Source: Symbiodinium microadriaticum (Eukaryota; Sar; Dinophyceae; Suessiales; Symbiodiniaceae). Taken from it: DNA of 64,000 bases. The stretch's first letter is position 1, and the number at the start of each line of letters is the position of its first letter. The position numbers and the translations under genes were made by a program. The notes beneath the pieces are model-generated. The model saw only the letters and a list, made by a program, of their open reading frames with translations, did no database searches and was not told the origin of the DNA. Below are positions 23,401 to 30,003 of the stretch, piece after piece. The stretch covers positions 62,001 through 126,000 of the forward strand of contig LSRX01000520.1 in the NCBI GenBank assembly GCA_001939145.1. The letters are read 5' to 3'.

Positions 23401-23779
23401 CAGTCACCCTGGGTCTACCGTGTCTTACACACTGGAAGAATGCTTGGAGATCCTTGCCCAAGGGTCTTGTCCTGCCTTCTTCGAGGGTCCATTTGACTCA
23501 GTCGTGTGCGTTCTCTGCATTACGCCCTGGCATGGATTTCAACACCAGCCCAGCCCGTCTACACCTGCTAGACCCTTACGTGCACAGCTGGATCTTGAGG
23601 TTCTGTGTGGTGATATTGCCAGACTCGCCCTCCGTCTTTGGGGGCTTGGAGTCCCCACCACCCTGCTTTACACCGCGGTCGCCAGTACCGCCCTTGCTCC
23701 GCTGCCAGAGGTGGGCTCTTTAGAAGCAGGCTTGTGGGAAAGCAATCTTTACCTACGTAACCGCTGGGCTTTTTGGTGA
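13961..23779 (+). CDS. Retrotransposon ORF2 polyprotein: modules 1-3, RNase H, EEP endonuclease, reverse transcriptase, zinc fingers
   Basis: This is a 3272-codon open frame; the ATG at 13961 is only the first Met after the TGA at 13826, and the true protein very likely begins upstream. Residue numbers below count from 13961. Order: rest of module 1 (1-158); Ser/Pro/Arg linker; module 2 (about 278-604); Arg/Ser-rich linker and an unknown region; module 3 (about 840-1163); hydrophobic segments (about 1243-1306); RNase H with D1494, E1547, D1572 and D1630; EEP endonuclease with N1732, E1790, D1905, N1907, D1971, D2000 and H2001; reverse transcriptase with GVDG at about D2290, D2415, RPGD at 2503-2506 and WMDD ending D2567-D2568; LLYGAGTW near 2712; zinc fingers at 2896-2917 and 2932-2955; then about 310 residues of unknown function. 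The known role of such enzymes is to nick DNA and copy element RNA into it by target-primed reverse transcription. All catalytic residues are retained. Placing RNase H before the endonuclease is unusual for LINEs. Confidence 0.93.
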   Translation: MFRITYCEAICVLHQNRRYTLPHHHHYGRTSVEYVSTQLRLDPHSTAMCSFPLGDLDVQGELCAFVIAVADVPSPRTTGITREDARDIFVLLDPRPLGCKPHFLLLQYPTVHLPTIIAHLGLSTSPAARIGVAGGERRGDEIHVDNNATLLLFAEPKPINDSDSSSSSLSRQVSPWEDEPEPAVAHQLPDDQSSAPAMEPDDVWGQLAGSPSQPTQVFVDPTLPPGQSWNEGVPETTQEEFPQDPGPARAANSETARADTQSQRRPGGRSRRQGRRKALVYVPDFVPEIIEVDVSEPVTYSTLLAIVRRERLEEQSSSFPDLHPVSPQPVQHFPILVATPSWAVDTVVILCDCLGYDGTIFAKVVSAHTCRESLMLAAGIPTDAPVNVWAHRSLRPLSVDQSVLMHNGSTVQFVPWRTDAPPCYDLEQVLALENWEPDSPLPGPRTHFNGYFWILSDDRPFPFEVRPDRRSAFKQDVAASLGVPVNSLTLKPSTPRVLDAFPFGFWTSGILVATQKLSRAPHLSAGQPETRSILILDQRRMLRGIAWRLVNDSMVTVQDIADMYYDTCPFGYEVSIRGADVFQLDGEEVLQIRDGQVIVVEFTPESTSSVTGPDLPPPSDVPAAAGEQSDVPPAAAAVPGATDPASQPRSPPRQRSRSPRPATHDRVFKARHTCQGVPLVCLNGRLLSEVLCPTQLTSSERGAFMHIVELLRTAFDVVQNGKASMWSLDLPEYALAVSSPSLTPALVPFDTRLAPAQKFSTQLSQLLAVGLQGGGKTCKLLDEPRSGTSADAAVDGARTAARLLNTPWPFPPFQWPTAHDPDTEMLSEDSQTEVRTTTDIVVFLLTPDYVPEQLDLTVELPQPVQELIDLVQVCRDRDRHLLFPQVVEVTPQPDPGWGIFLAIPSWVQDSVVLCLDLSLFDGRIFAISIPDRCRKHLLCAAAGLAPTAEVDIFVPGMPFALLPDTDCHVQTGMCLTFVRVGRQRPPTFSLPAMLCTHIPWEHSPVFPRDRLNNGICAVGPRGPVLFRLHPERSFYYRADIALMTELHPFRVILTPAAPQPTDVCVRGWTCRAVVGATDRQERTTWDGDVTTPTIGLVDGRPLLRGWITVSTWDSWLDLAPVRWIFQQFVPPGWHIVFPGLPSHWTWLCFVPGQILTVALAPLPAPSGALPPGTSLDTGDDGHFEAAPALFEPVPRYDASVPPFGAGHGSADSGLRGHGHDGTGRTSRRRRSRPVSPGDSVSRVVPFFCSATGYTLLWALCLAALHAIACTSWHHPLAIYACLLPRHAPLGFIGSVSLSLLLSSVPTGAVHFVPPGGEQPYQDGCGIRSFVDRRPVPTPCRSGVFCVGTPLRAHTHCDIGKLGETDYSSWALAIEDPLVTLLGEAAAESDQWAFLAATLLDTLLDHFTASSYSPTGGALLRLADHLPTVRTHDLTAATVDLGPFFASAGRLILPGSWPLACALPANVTRPVDLQQLRTGSPPLLEPLDEAHIYTDGSYNGEVASWAFAVILDRGPVCSLYGWASGRVSVQPEDPWFIGALEHTPLVGEQSALIWAILWAMQSSSCTRLKFYSDCLVALRQTTGRFGSKNEGALSNVCRHLFQALEASRPAFQPDIQHVRAHRGIAANELVDRLAKQAGGLAARVAEPSSHQSFAIQWSRSSQLSWLWLAFEAMRQPWVWPAFDGSHFADIGRTDTEFRPTPAQCRGYFGLSVDPGTTSAPAEIQGRLCTFTLNTQTLEGTVLPQEHPSSAGYRPDGQHHDMSLDSHHFPGKAAFLREQFDHYGAHLVALQEARAPADGMFVSATHIRLCTGRDPKGNFGVELWFSRRHPFAWLGKTALYFDPAHLLVLHSSPRELFVRYCRGSLRILLVSVHGPVATCPTRPAWWRAFKSRVDQLCHGSQLFILGDLNMHFAAPIAGSVGDKVFPTKHDVPDSFVSLLHQHRLWIPSTFPECHPLDHVTWFPPTGGPGARLDYVVLPRSWQVEDGGSQVFTALDWGQTRVDHLALRTFVSFQGLGAIPARSTRPSYDREAMLTEDGRAALADIFASVPPQPWHSNVHEHYAAVQQHVVSALSVAFPPAKRHCRSSHFSPSTWQKRIWLRRQTLRIGPLAHMFERRCAFFCLRTGCSLVAGRYALILRLGRDLIALASHASSLRNTKQSLRQAIRRDVGHRIHDTASTAPGSTVGGVVSRLQSLLGPSARKSKPPRRLPGLTLGDGTPAKDPADVESAWVSHFSGIEDGAPRSPEELAQSCLLHQRRQDVDEVDFLASDLPTRSELEAAFRDTALHRAYGVDGIPAEALHSAPGAAAAAFFPVILKASLRLAEPIQFKGGSLFAIWKGKASPGLCSSYRGILVSSTVGKAYHKIIRGRNIPALQQAATPLQIGGLPKCPVTLAAQIVRLHQSWAAQTGASQATLFLDLREAFYRIVRPLVTGFTGTDEDVARILQSVNLPPGTMHELCDHLRAPSLFEDSGSTSWVSAVTCEALHHTWFRFEQGSLLTQTGIGTRPGDNLADLVFSFVFARVLRQVRQDVGDIAALTELPWHPAMLDNVCEVSEAATGVLSVLDSTWMDDAAFVLRHHSAATLIQHLGRTAGALLDGCLGRALLPNLDRGKTEAIVSLQGSGSRKARADLFRAEQPSIPARSRLWPDAHIRLVAQYQHLGGTIHHTGALQREIKHRIALAWQAFNKRRKKIFTSPVVARTDKVVLFDSLVLSVLLYGAGTWCDVDDKAMMQLSSAYHHMVASMLRPQYRVEEAKHLGPARILMLAGLPSMPVLLHLSRLRHLHSCVTVAIKEFWALAHAEGTWLCLVRASLGWLRALLPSQEGSDDWATSWPQWVGMMRGRPGAWKRLLRTAQSRAVRQEAWIASCQGHRGLLSRQLQAQGGTLICPPPDDWDRKYCCAPCGKVFATRQRWAVHAFKSHGRLASGRGLLTGHQCQHCLRHFGTNLKLCKHLAYSRACRHSLSAAGFSCAPQPGQGHRLVEDAGRSQAPVLQAEGPCLEPHRLDWLDAVERPIAEVMDCLSCLCEVEDHITDGELWRRLKLAFSCVCGDSPRLRITAQSFLSHLRATVLPSSAFRLRLIDALEWISSADIVEWLDPAPDSELSAHTTFRDSEIVLGMLEVAHISFPCPDVARDSCTWLTVGPDSWCKLWPSHPGSTVSYTLEECLEILAQGSCPAFFEGPFDSVVCVLCITPWHGFQHQPSPSTPARPLRAQLDLEVLCGDIARLALRLWGLGVPTTLLYTAVASTALAPLPEVGSLEAGLWESNLYLRNRWAFW
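14436..14791 (+). other. ORF2 linker 1, Ser/Pro/Arg-rich
   Basis: The translation is low-complexity: a run of Ser after NDSD, acidic and Pro/Gln-rich middle, then an Arg-rich end (RRPGGRSRRQGRRK). It is probably a disordered, basic linker between modules 1 and 2. Confidence 0.7.
14792..15775 (+). other. ORF2 module 2 (unknown domain)
   Basis: Second module. It starts ALVYVPDFVPEIIEVDVSEP, passes through ILVATPSWAVDTVVILCDCL and YDGTIFAKVV, and ends near RSILILDQRRMLRGIAW and IRDGQVIVVEFTPES. It aligns with modules 1 and 3 over its full length. Function is unknown. Confidence 0.75.
15776..16477 (+). other. ORF2 linker 2 and an unclassified region
   Basis: The first third is Pro/Ala-rich and ends in an Arg/Ser-rich stretch (RSPPRQRSRSPRP). 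The remainder (from RHTCQGVPLVCLNGRLL to about LNTPWPFPPFQWP) looks folded, but I recognise no domain. It precedes module 3. Confidence 0.6.
16478..17449 (+). other. ORF2 module 3 (unknown domain)
   Basis: Third module. It starts IVVFLLTPDYVPEQLDLTVE, contains GIFLAIPSWVQDSVVLCLDL and FDGRIFAISI, and ends near IGLVDGRPLLRGWITVSTW and PGQILTVALAPLP. The PSWxxDxVV and xDGxIFA patterns are shared with module 2. Confidence 0.75.
17689..17890 (+). other. ORF2 hydrophobic, possibly membrane-spanning region
   Basis: The translation contains TLLWALCLAALHAIACTSW and then a second stretch ending GFIGSVSLSLLLSS, separated by HHPLAIYACLLPRHAP. Both lengths suit membrane helices. Shortly after comes RRPVPTPCRSG, then a Trp- and Leu-rich stretch leading to the RNase H. 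Membrane insertion is inferred from composition only. Confidence 0.5.
18410..18880 (+). other. ORF2 type-1 RNase H domain
   Basis: The motifs are IYTDGSYN (D1494), GEQSAL (E1547), FYSDC (D1572), HVRAHRG and NELVDRLAKQ (D1630). This is the full D-E-D-D set with the usual histidine loop. The known role is degradation of RNA in RNA/DNA hybrids. Its position, about 230 residues before the endonuclease, is the reverse of the order in LINE clades such as I. Confidence 0.92.
19140..19995 (+). other. ORF2 EEP (APE-like) endonuclease domain
   Basis: The motifs are LNTQTLEG, VALQEAR (E1790), ILGDLNMHF (D1905, N1907), ARLDYVVLP (D1971) and VDHLALRTF (D2000, H2001). These match the catalytic set of apurinic-endonuclease-like LINE endonucleases, which nick the target strand. 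Confidence 0.9.
20780..22130 (+). other. ORF2 reverse transcriptase domain
   Basis: The motifs in order are AYGVDGIPAEALH, SSYRGILVSSTVGKAYHKII, IGGLPKCPVTLAAQI, LFLDLREAFYRI (motif A, D2415), GIGTRPGDNLADLVF (motif B), WMDDAAFVL (motif C, D2567-D2568), QYQHLGGTIHHTG (motif E-like) and VLLYGAGTW. The spacing between motifs A and C (about 150 residues) is long, with an insertion before motif B. The catalytic aspartates are intact. Confidence 0.95.
22646..22825 (+). other. ORF2 C-terminal zinc fingers
   Basis: The first finger is C2896-x2-C2899-x12-H2912-x4-H2917 (CAPCGKVF...AVHAFKSH), a C2H2 type. The second is C2932-x2-C2935-x12-H2948-x6-C2955, a C2HC type. Zinc fingers after the reverse transcriptase are common in LINEs and probably bind nucleic acid. 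Confidence 0.85.
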
Positions 23780-23864
23780 TTTTCGCCTTGTTTCACCCTT
23801 TAATTCGATGCCACAAGGGCTGCGACCAACATGGACTCTCTGCCCGAAAGACGTGAAAGACGTG
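23780..23864 (+). other. Short 3' untranslated region of the retrotransposon
   Basis: About 85 bases lie between the ORF2 stop (TGA at 23777-23779) and the (TATG)n tail. They include GACGTGAAAGACGTGATG, a short repeated ACGTGA. No polyadenylation signal is apparent. Confidence 0.6.
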
Positions 23865-23898
23865 ATGTATGTATGTATGTATGTATGTATGTATGTAT
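23865..23898 (+). repeat. (ATGT)n microsatellite at the 3' end of the element
   Basis: A 34-bp pure ATGT run, the same repeat and length as the block at 10493-10526 on the other side of the element. Confidence 0.95.
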
Positions 23899-23917
23899 CT
23901 GCTAGTGCTGAAGACGA

Positions 23918-24050
23918 TTTTACAGAGAGCGAGAGATATGTTACGAGAGGGAAAAGGGGAGATGGAGAGGGAGAGACAGAGATAGATAGATGGATAGAGG
24001 AGGAAGATGAGGAGAAGAAGGTGGAGGAGGAAGGAGATATTGGGAGATTC
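23918..24050 (+). repeat. Polypurine tract (GA/GGA-rich)
   Basis: Almost purely purine on the plus strand, including GAGAGGGAAAAGGGGAGATG and GAGGAGGAAGATGAGGAGAA, with a short GATA block. It begins about 20 bases downstream of the retrotransposon tail. Such tracts can form triplex DNA. Confidence 0.85.
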
Positions 24051-25166
24051 TGGGTGAGCTTTGCAGGCAGGGCGGCTTCGCGAACTTGCTCGTGACCGAG
24101 TAGTGCCCGCGGTGTGCGACACCTCGCTCGCCGGACTTATTTGGCCAAAAGCCTGCGAGGAGCGGCAGAGGCTCCCGATGATCCGGGCGAGCTCCATGCG
24201 CTCGAGGCTCTTCTCGCCGCGGGAGGAGCTGCTGAAGATGGCGTGTCTTTGCAGACGGCCACTCTCCCTGCAAACGTTTCGTCATAGCCTGTCTCGGACA
24301 GTTGTAGGCCGCTGTTTCGGCACGATTTTTGCCATGCTTCGGTGGAAAGTAGTCAGCCACCAAGGCTGAAGAGTTGAAGGCCCCAAGCAGAGCTGGAGAT
24401 GCACAAGCGGCTTCTCGTTCGCAACACAAAAGATTCAGCTAGTGCTCCTGAGCTGCTTGCTTGCCGGAGTATGTCAGACTGAGGCATTCTGGCAGTGTGC
24501 CAATGCACTCGCAGACCGAAAGCCCTGGCCGAAACTAACACAAGGCGGGGAAGTGCACTTGAGACCGGTTCGGAGCCTGTACCCTGACTTGAAGACACTG
24601 AAATCCCTGAAACATTAGCCCCTTTCAGGGCAGAAGGGTCAACCCAGAGCCCCCAACACGTCCCTCAACACCTAAAGGTGGCAGGCGCCGTCCCCAAGCT
24701 CTGCAGCTTTGCCCTGAAGGTCGCAGCGCCGACTTCCGCTCGAAAGGCTCCCTTGCTTAAGCTCAGCACCCAAGGTTTTGAGGGCCAAAGCCAACAGGGG
24801 ACTTGTAGAGTTCCCAGCTTTCAAGATCTTCATAGTGTTTTGAGTCTGAGAGGAGCAAAGGCCGGAAAGCCTGCATTCCATAAGATTAGAAAGGCATTGC
24901 AGGCAACTGGCAGACAGATCAGCCAAAGACAAGGCCTGCATTCCCGTTCGAATTCCCTACCACCCGTCCTCCAGGCTGGCGCCTTCGGTAGAACTGCGAC
25001 TCCGACCTCGAGAGCTGGAACGAAGCCTCTCAGTGCGGGCCCTGAGGAGCGCAAAAACACCGCGCGCAGTCCGAAGATGCTTGGGGTCGGTAGGCTTCAT
25101 CGGCCAGCGGTTCTGGGAAGCCTGTGTTTCTGTCCGGCTTCTGAAAGAAGACGTTAGGACGTTGGC
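24051..25166. other. No gene seen
   Basis: Overlapping open frames of up to 160 codons occur on both strands, none with recognisable motifs. Confidence 0.4.
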
Positions 25167-25445
25167 ATGGAGTCCTTCCTCAGTCTAGCTCGGAAAGTTG
25201 AGGAAGTTGAGATGTCCTTGTATCTTGCGGGAAAGTTCGGGTGGAGGGTTGAGGTGTTGCATGGAAGTCGGTCCGGGACAGCGCTCAAGATCGGGGCCGC
25301 TCTGCAAAACGAGTTTGCTCAGGTCCTGGCGCGCTTCGAGGAGGCGGTCGGGGAGGTGTACCGATGCCAGCCGGCAGGCGCGGCCTTGAAAAGAAGCCTG
25401 CGACCCCAAGCAGCAAGTGTGTTCGCGGCATTATCAGAACTTTAG
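25167..25445 (+). CDS. Weak candidate: hypothetical protein or exon, 92 codons
   Basis: ATG at 25167 opens a frame reading MESFLSLARKVEEVEMSLYL and ending SVFAALSEL. The composition (Leu, Ala, Glu, Val, Arg) suits a helical protein and the codon choice is mildly GC-ending. A minus-strand frame of 74 codons is open over the same bases. No domain is recognised, and there is no support from neighbours, so this may be chance. Confidence 0.2.
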   Translation: MESFLSLARKVEEVEMSLYLAGKFGWRVEVLHGSRSGTALKIGAALQNEFAQVLARFEEAVGEVYRCQPAGAALKRSLRPQAASVFAALSEL

Positions 25446-26104
25446 CAGTTCGACATCCTGCAGCACATATGAAAAGCAGCTTCAAGCTCGTATGGACTGA
25501 GCTCGATGCCTGTTTGGTTACTAGGTTTAGGGGCGAGGTGTTTGGTCCAGGGTCTTCCGATCGTGGTCATGCAGCAGGTTCCTAGTGCTTCGCTTCTGAC
25601 GACGACCTGTGGTCGAATCGCAAGGCTTTCGGTGCCTTGGCGCGTGACATTGTGACATTGGAGTTGCCGGGCTTCGCAAGCGCTCCAGAGTCTGGACTGG
25701 GTTGGGTGACGCCAGCTTCAAGGGTAGGAGTTTTCACCCTCTCGGACCTCTCGTCCTTGTGCAGCTTGGCTGAGGCTGCCGTTCCCAAGAAGCAGGTGAC
25801 CGAAGACCCAGTGGCGGTGGAAGCCAAGAGGTCTCAGATTCCCAAAAGCTGTTCCTGGGCTCTTTCTTGCAGCAGATATCTGTCCATCATAGCCGACAGA
25901 TCATTGGAAAGGGAAGTACCGTGGCCGTCTGCAACATGGTTATACACTCACGACATGCGCACGCTTCCGGCACAAAGGGAATACCACTGGTCACTCAGCA
26001 GCTTCCTAAAGGTTTACGAGGCGGGACGCTTGGTTAGTAGAACCCAGCCAGAATGAATACTGGATGGAATCAGACAGTTCAAGCTGGAAGGCACCCAGCA
26101 GTAG
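25446..26104. other. No firm gene
   Basis: A plus-strand frame at 25637-26056 (139 codons) is open without motifs. An 81-codon minus-strand frame covers part of it. Confidence 0.3.
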
Positions 26105-26372
26105 CTGGAACATGCATACATGCGTGCGTGCACACACGCAGACACAGACACAAGCGCATCCATTCCTCCGAACTTCCTCCCTCCCTCCATCCGTCCATCC
26201 ATCCATCCATCCAGGCATCCAGGCATCCAGCCAGGCAGGCATACAGGGCAGACACGCACACAGGCACACAGGCATACATCCTACATACATAAGACAAGTA
26301 CTCGACACACACATGTACATATACATGCAAATGTACAAATACATTAAATCTGCATAAACATAAATATATATG
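26105..26372 (+). repeat. Composite microsatellite region (CA, CCAT, GGCA, ACAT)
   Basis: Successive low-complexity blocks: TGCGTGCGTGCACACACGCA, CCTCCCTCCATCCGTCCATCC and ATCCAGGCATCCAGCCAGGCAGG, then CA-rich, then ACATAT-rich sequence ending ATAAATATATATG. The blocks grade into one another. Confidence 0.9.
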
Positions 26373-29300
26373 TAGCTTGATACCCAGAAAAGCAAAGGCT
26401 GTCGATCTCTGGCATGCTTGCGGCCAAGCTGCAAAGAGTATGGTCGAGCTTGGCAAGAAATCCGAATTCGAGACGATGCAGAAGGACGGCGGTTGTTCAG
26501 TGGCAACTGTCGGTTCTATCTCGTCGAGCAGAAGTGAAGTCTTGACGGTACCCTCCAATCCTCGAGACCGGAACTTAACCCCAGCCTGGCTTCCCAGAGA
26601 GCAACTCAACCTCCTCAGTTCGGGGCCTCATTTCGCAAATGGCGGATCAGGTCACAGTCGAGGCCTCCCCCTCCGGCGCTCACATCGATCAGAGGTAGAG
26701 GCCGGCTAGCACAAGAAGGCAGGTCGGGGCCTTCCGGGTTTCGGCTTAAGACTCTAAAGTTCGTCGCCAAGCCAGGACACATGCCGTCTCTTGGAGCAGC
26801 AAGTCTTTTGCCCCATGGATCTCGTCTTTGCACTTGGATTCCATGCCGCAGACCGAACAGCTTTGGTGGCGTGATTTGGGTTCCATCTCGGTTGCGTATG
26901 ACGTCCTGTCCTTGCACCTTTTGCTGAGACTCCGCCCCAGCAACTTCTGTAGAAATGCGCTAAGCAGCCGTCTCCCGGCTTAGGATACAGAAGGGCGGGT
27001 TCGACGATGCCCAAAGTAAGCGATGGCAGAACCACAGTTCCAGATGCGTGAGTGCGCGTGGTGAGCTACATGGACCGATCATCCGTCCCGCTGGGTTCCC
27101 GAGATCACATGATCCTGGTCTCAACATCATCTTTAGCATCACGCAGGAACCATTCCGTGGAGCCCCGAAACAAAAACCACGCATGTGGCCATCACATAAG
27201 CGCATGCACCAGAATGCATACCCACGAAACATGTTTTGTGCACGGTCTTGCGAGCTGGAGACATCCGGAGGCTTCGGAGTCTCCTGGGCAGGGCCCTGAA
27301 GTCAACGGAAGGAACTCTGCGCTGATTCATGTTAAAAAAACATGCAGCCTTCACAGGAACATGCAAGCGACCCAAGGTGCAGATAGACCATGCCTGTATG
27401 CGAGGGTGTCTAGAACCAGCATCACAAAACAAGTGCACACTGCTAAACTATTTTTAACGTGCAAGCCTCGGAACCCCCGGGCCCGCACCCCACACCGCAC
27501 CCCGTATCGCGGTCCACGCGGTTGGAACACTCATTATAAAGGAGAGCCCAGCCCCCGAGGGTTTTTTGGAAAAAGCCGACTGGTGAATCTGCAAGACGTG
27601 AACATAATTAGTGGGGACGGTGCCTTCTGGCCACCCCTTTCAACGTTGTACTGTAAGGTTTTTTGGGTTTTTTTGTCACGGCCTAGGTGCCGATATTGTT
27701 TACACACATTTACAGCCTTGAGGTTGCAGGTTTCTTGTATGCATGATCCTTCTGGTAGGTGGATGGCCGAAAAATGCTTTCTGAAGAGACCAAGAAGAGC
27801 CTTGAGCCTGCAGGTCCCGACGGCCAGCGGCGGTGGAAGTCTGATGCCCTGGCTTCTGCTTCTGCAGCTCGCCGAGGCCCTCATATCCACATCCGAGCCT
27901 CAAAAACCGAATCATTGAAAAGCTAGGTTCCTGAAGCATAGTTTAGCATCTCCTGCAAAGGATCTTGTAGGGTCTAGGGTTTGGGATGTCGACAACTTCT
28001 GCATGCCGTCGCGCTGTTGATGTGCGCGTTGGACCCGTCGGACCCCGGTCAGGATCGCGGAGCCACTCCTGCTTGGAGGACATGCTCTGCAAGGTGCGAT
28101 TCCTACTGCGTGAACTTCTTGCCCACGCAGGAGCGAGGTTGGCATGGGCGGAATATCGACATGTGTTGGTGCTGGGTCTGCGGATAGTACTCGGACAGTT
28201 CTGGGACAGTTCGATCTGGTTGGAGAACGGGCCTGCTTCGTATTGCGTGTTTCGTCATCCGTGCATGGATTAAGCTTGAAGTTTCACTAACTTGGTGCAG
28301 TGCTCCAGGATTGGCGGCGGTGTGCCGCGGGGGCAGGGATGTTGCCAAGAGCCGCCTTGCTGAAAGCTGCAAGCCGACAGCTCCCAGCACTGGAAGTTCA
28401 TCGCTGGAACCGGTGGGATTCGGTAGGATGGAACGACATCGTTAGGTGCTGAGTTGAGTCATCACTCCGTAGTCACGTCTCAGACGACGGTGCCTTCTTC
28501 GCCGATGTGCTGATTCCAATCAGGTCTGAAGACGAGCACCCACGCTCTGGCCCCAACTCCGGCCTGCAGTCGCAGGAGCGGGGGACCGGGCATATCCGGG
28601 CATATCTGGGGTGTGGGCCCGAGCGAGCGAGGGAAGGAGCTCCAGAATCCGGCGGTGTACATAAAAATAGACTAAATGAATGGAAACATGCGTTCAGGTG
28701 TGCGTCACGGTCCGGGTGCTGTCACGCCTCAAAGGACCGAGATGCTGCCGCTGCCGCCCATCGCCATGGATTTGCCGAAGGCGTGCTTGAGCACACAGGG
28801 GTTGTGGTTGTTCTTCACGGATGTCTTCCTGATCTTCCTTTGTGTATGATTTACGGTGCGGCAGTGGCGAACCGTTCCTGGCTTTGTAAGTTGTAAGTGC
28901 CCCTACCCACTACTACTTACTAGTTGAACGGTAGCATAACGCAAGGCACCCGCATGAACTCAAGACCGGTTTGTTGCAGGGTTTCGAGGTCCTGGTTGAC
29001 AGCCCCGCAAAAGGCTCGCTGGCCTCCACGCTGCGACTCTTCTTTGCGAAGGGCCCGTGCTGAGCTGAGGTGTGCAGCACCTGAAGGCACCCGCATTCTC
29101 ACAGAACCGAATGTTGAGCTGAGGCCACAGGTCCCAGACGCCTGGTGTCTTGTGCCACTCTGACTCCGGCAGACCAAGGCGATGGTCTGAATTGGGGCCG
29201 GGGCAGGGATGGGAAATCCGGAAGCTAAGACTCGATGCATCAGCAGTCCGCCGCAGGCCTCAAAGCACCATTCCGTCATACTGCTCGAGCCCCAGCCTCC

Positions 29301-29904
29301 AACTGAAAACTTTCGAGATTAGTCCTGGAGGCGTTTGAGCGTCACGGCACCGATTGCCTCGGTTCTGCTGAGGCGTGACGTGTGTCCAGGCCGTCCTTGC
29401 GGGCACTGACACGGTGAACATGCTCCTCGGACCAGTTCCGGCGCACGAGTGTTCGGCTGTTTGGTCTACTGCCAAGGCATCCACAGTTCAAGAGCAGCTG
29501 CACGCCACCACCAAGGTTTGCGGACCGACTCGACATCATGAATATCGCAGCAAGAAGGACCACGACGTGGCGGGAACTGCGGCGCTTGGTTTCGGGACAA
29601 AGTCCTCCCCGTCCACATGCACGGGCAGCCTGTGATCATCTGCTCAAAGCACGAGAACAGTGAGAAAGCCTGCCTATTTGCATGGCACTTTAGTTGTTCT
29701 CGCAGCATTCCCAACAACGCAGTCGTTTGTTCACTACTGTCTATATGACGCATGCGCATGTGCATGTGTAATACGGGGCTTGGGCGGGTTGGTATCAGAG
29801 AAGTGGAGAGGACGACAAACGTTGTGGTGTGAGATATGCTAACGATGTCCCATGATGAAAGGACTTGTTCGAGTTTGCTCTTATCTTTTTTGATAATTTT
29901 CACA
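26373..29904. other. No gene seen
   Basis: Open frames of up to 288 codons (27052-27918 plus) occur, but their translations are irregular and show no recognised domain. Opposing frames are also open. One short tandem word, GGGCATATCCGGGCATATC, lies near 28589. A single exon of a spliced gene could be missed here. Confidence 0.35.
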
Positions 29905-30003
29905 TTCGCACACAGAGACACACAGAGACACAGACAGGTCACGCAGACGAACAGAGAGACAGACAGGCAGACGCACAGACACACACATGCAGACAAAAAA
30001 ACA
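29905..30003 (+). repeat. ACACAGAG/ACAG-rich microsatellite
   Basis: Imperfect CACAGAGA and ACAGACAGGC units run to GCAGACAAAAAAACATG. The tract is adenine- and cytosine-rich on the plus strand. Confidence 0.85.

Larger units (their letters stand above)
10527..23898 (+). mobile_element. LINE-like non-LTR retrotransposon, about 13.3 kb, near full length
   Basis: The element carries ORF1 (coiled coil) and a very long ORF2 with RNase H, EEP endonuclease, reverse transcriptase and zinc fingers. No long terminal repeats are seen. It is bordered by 34 bp of (TATG)n at 10493-10526 and again at 23865-23898, about 85 bases after the ORF2 stop. The second block can be read as a 3' microsatellite tail, as part of a target-site duplication, or as both. 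Apart from one TAG in ORF1 and one TGA in ORF2 the reading frames are open, which points to a fairly recent insertion. The exact 5' end is set only by the microsatellite edge. A length of 13 kb is large for a non-LTR element, mainly because of the extra N-terminal part of ORF2. Confidence 0.9.

Noticed and set aside
10527..23898. LTR retrotransposon or integrated virus
   Set aside because: There are no terminal repeats, integrase or protease motifs. The EEP endonuclease and LINE-type reverse transcriptase motifs fit a non-LTR element.
26006..26609. Minus-strand frames of 166 and 176 codons rich in Cys, Val, Met and Trp
   Set aside because: They are translations of the composite CA/CCAT/GGCA microsatellite at 26105-26372.
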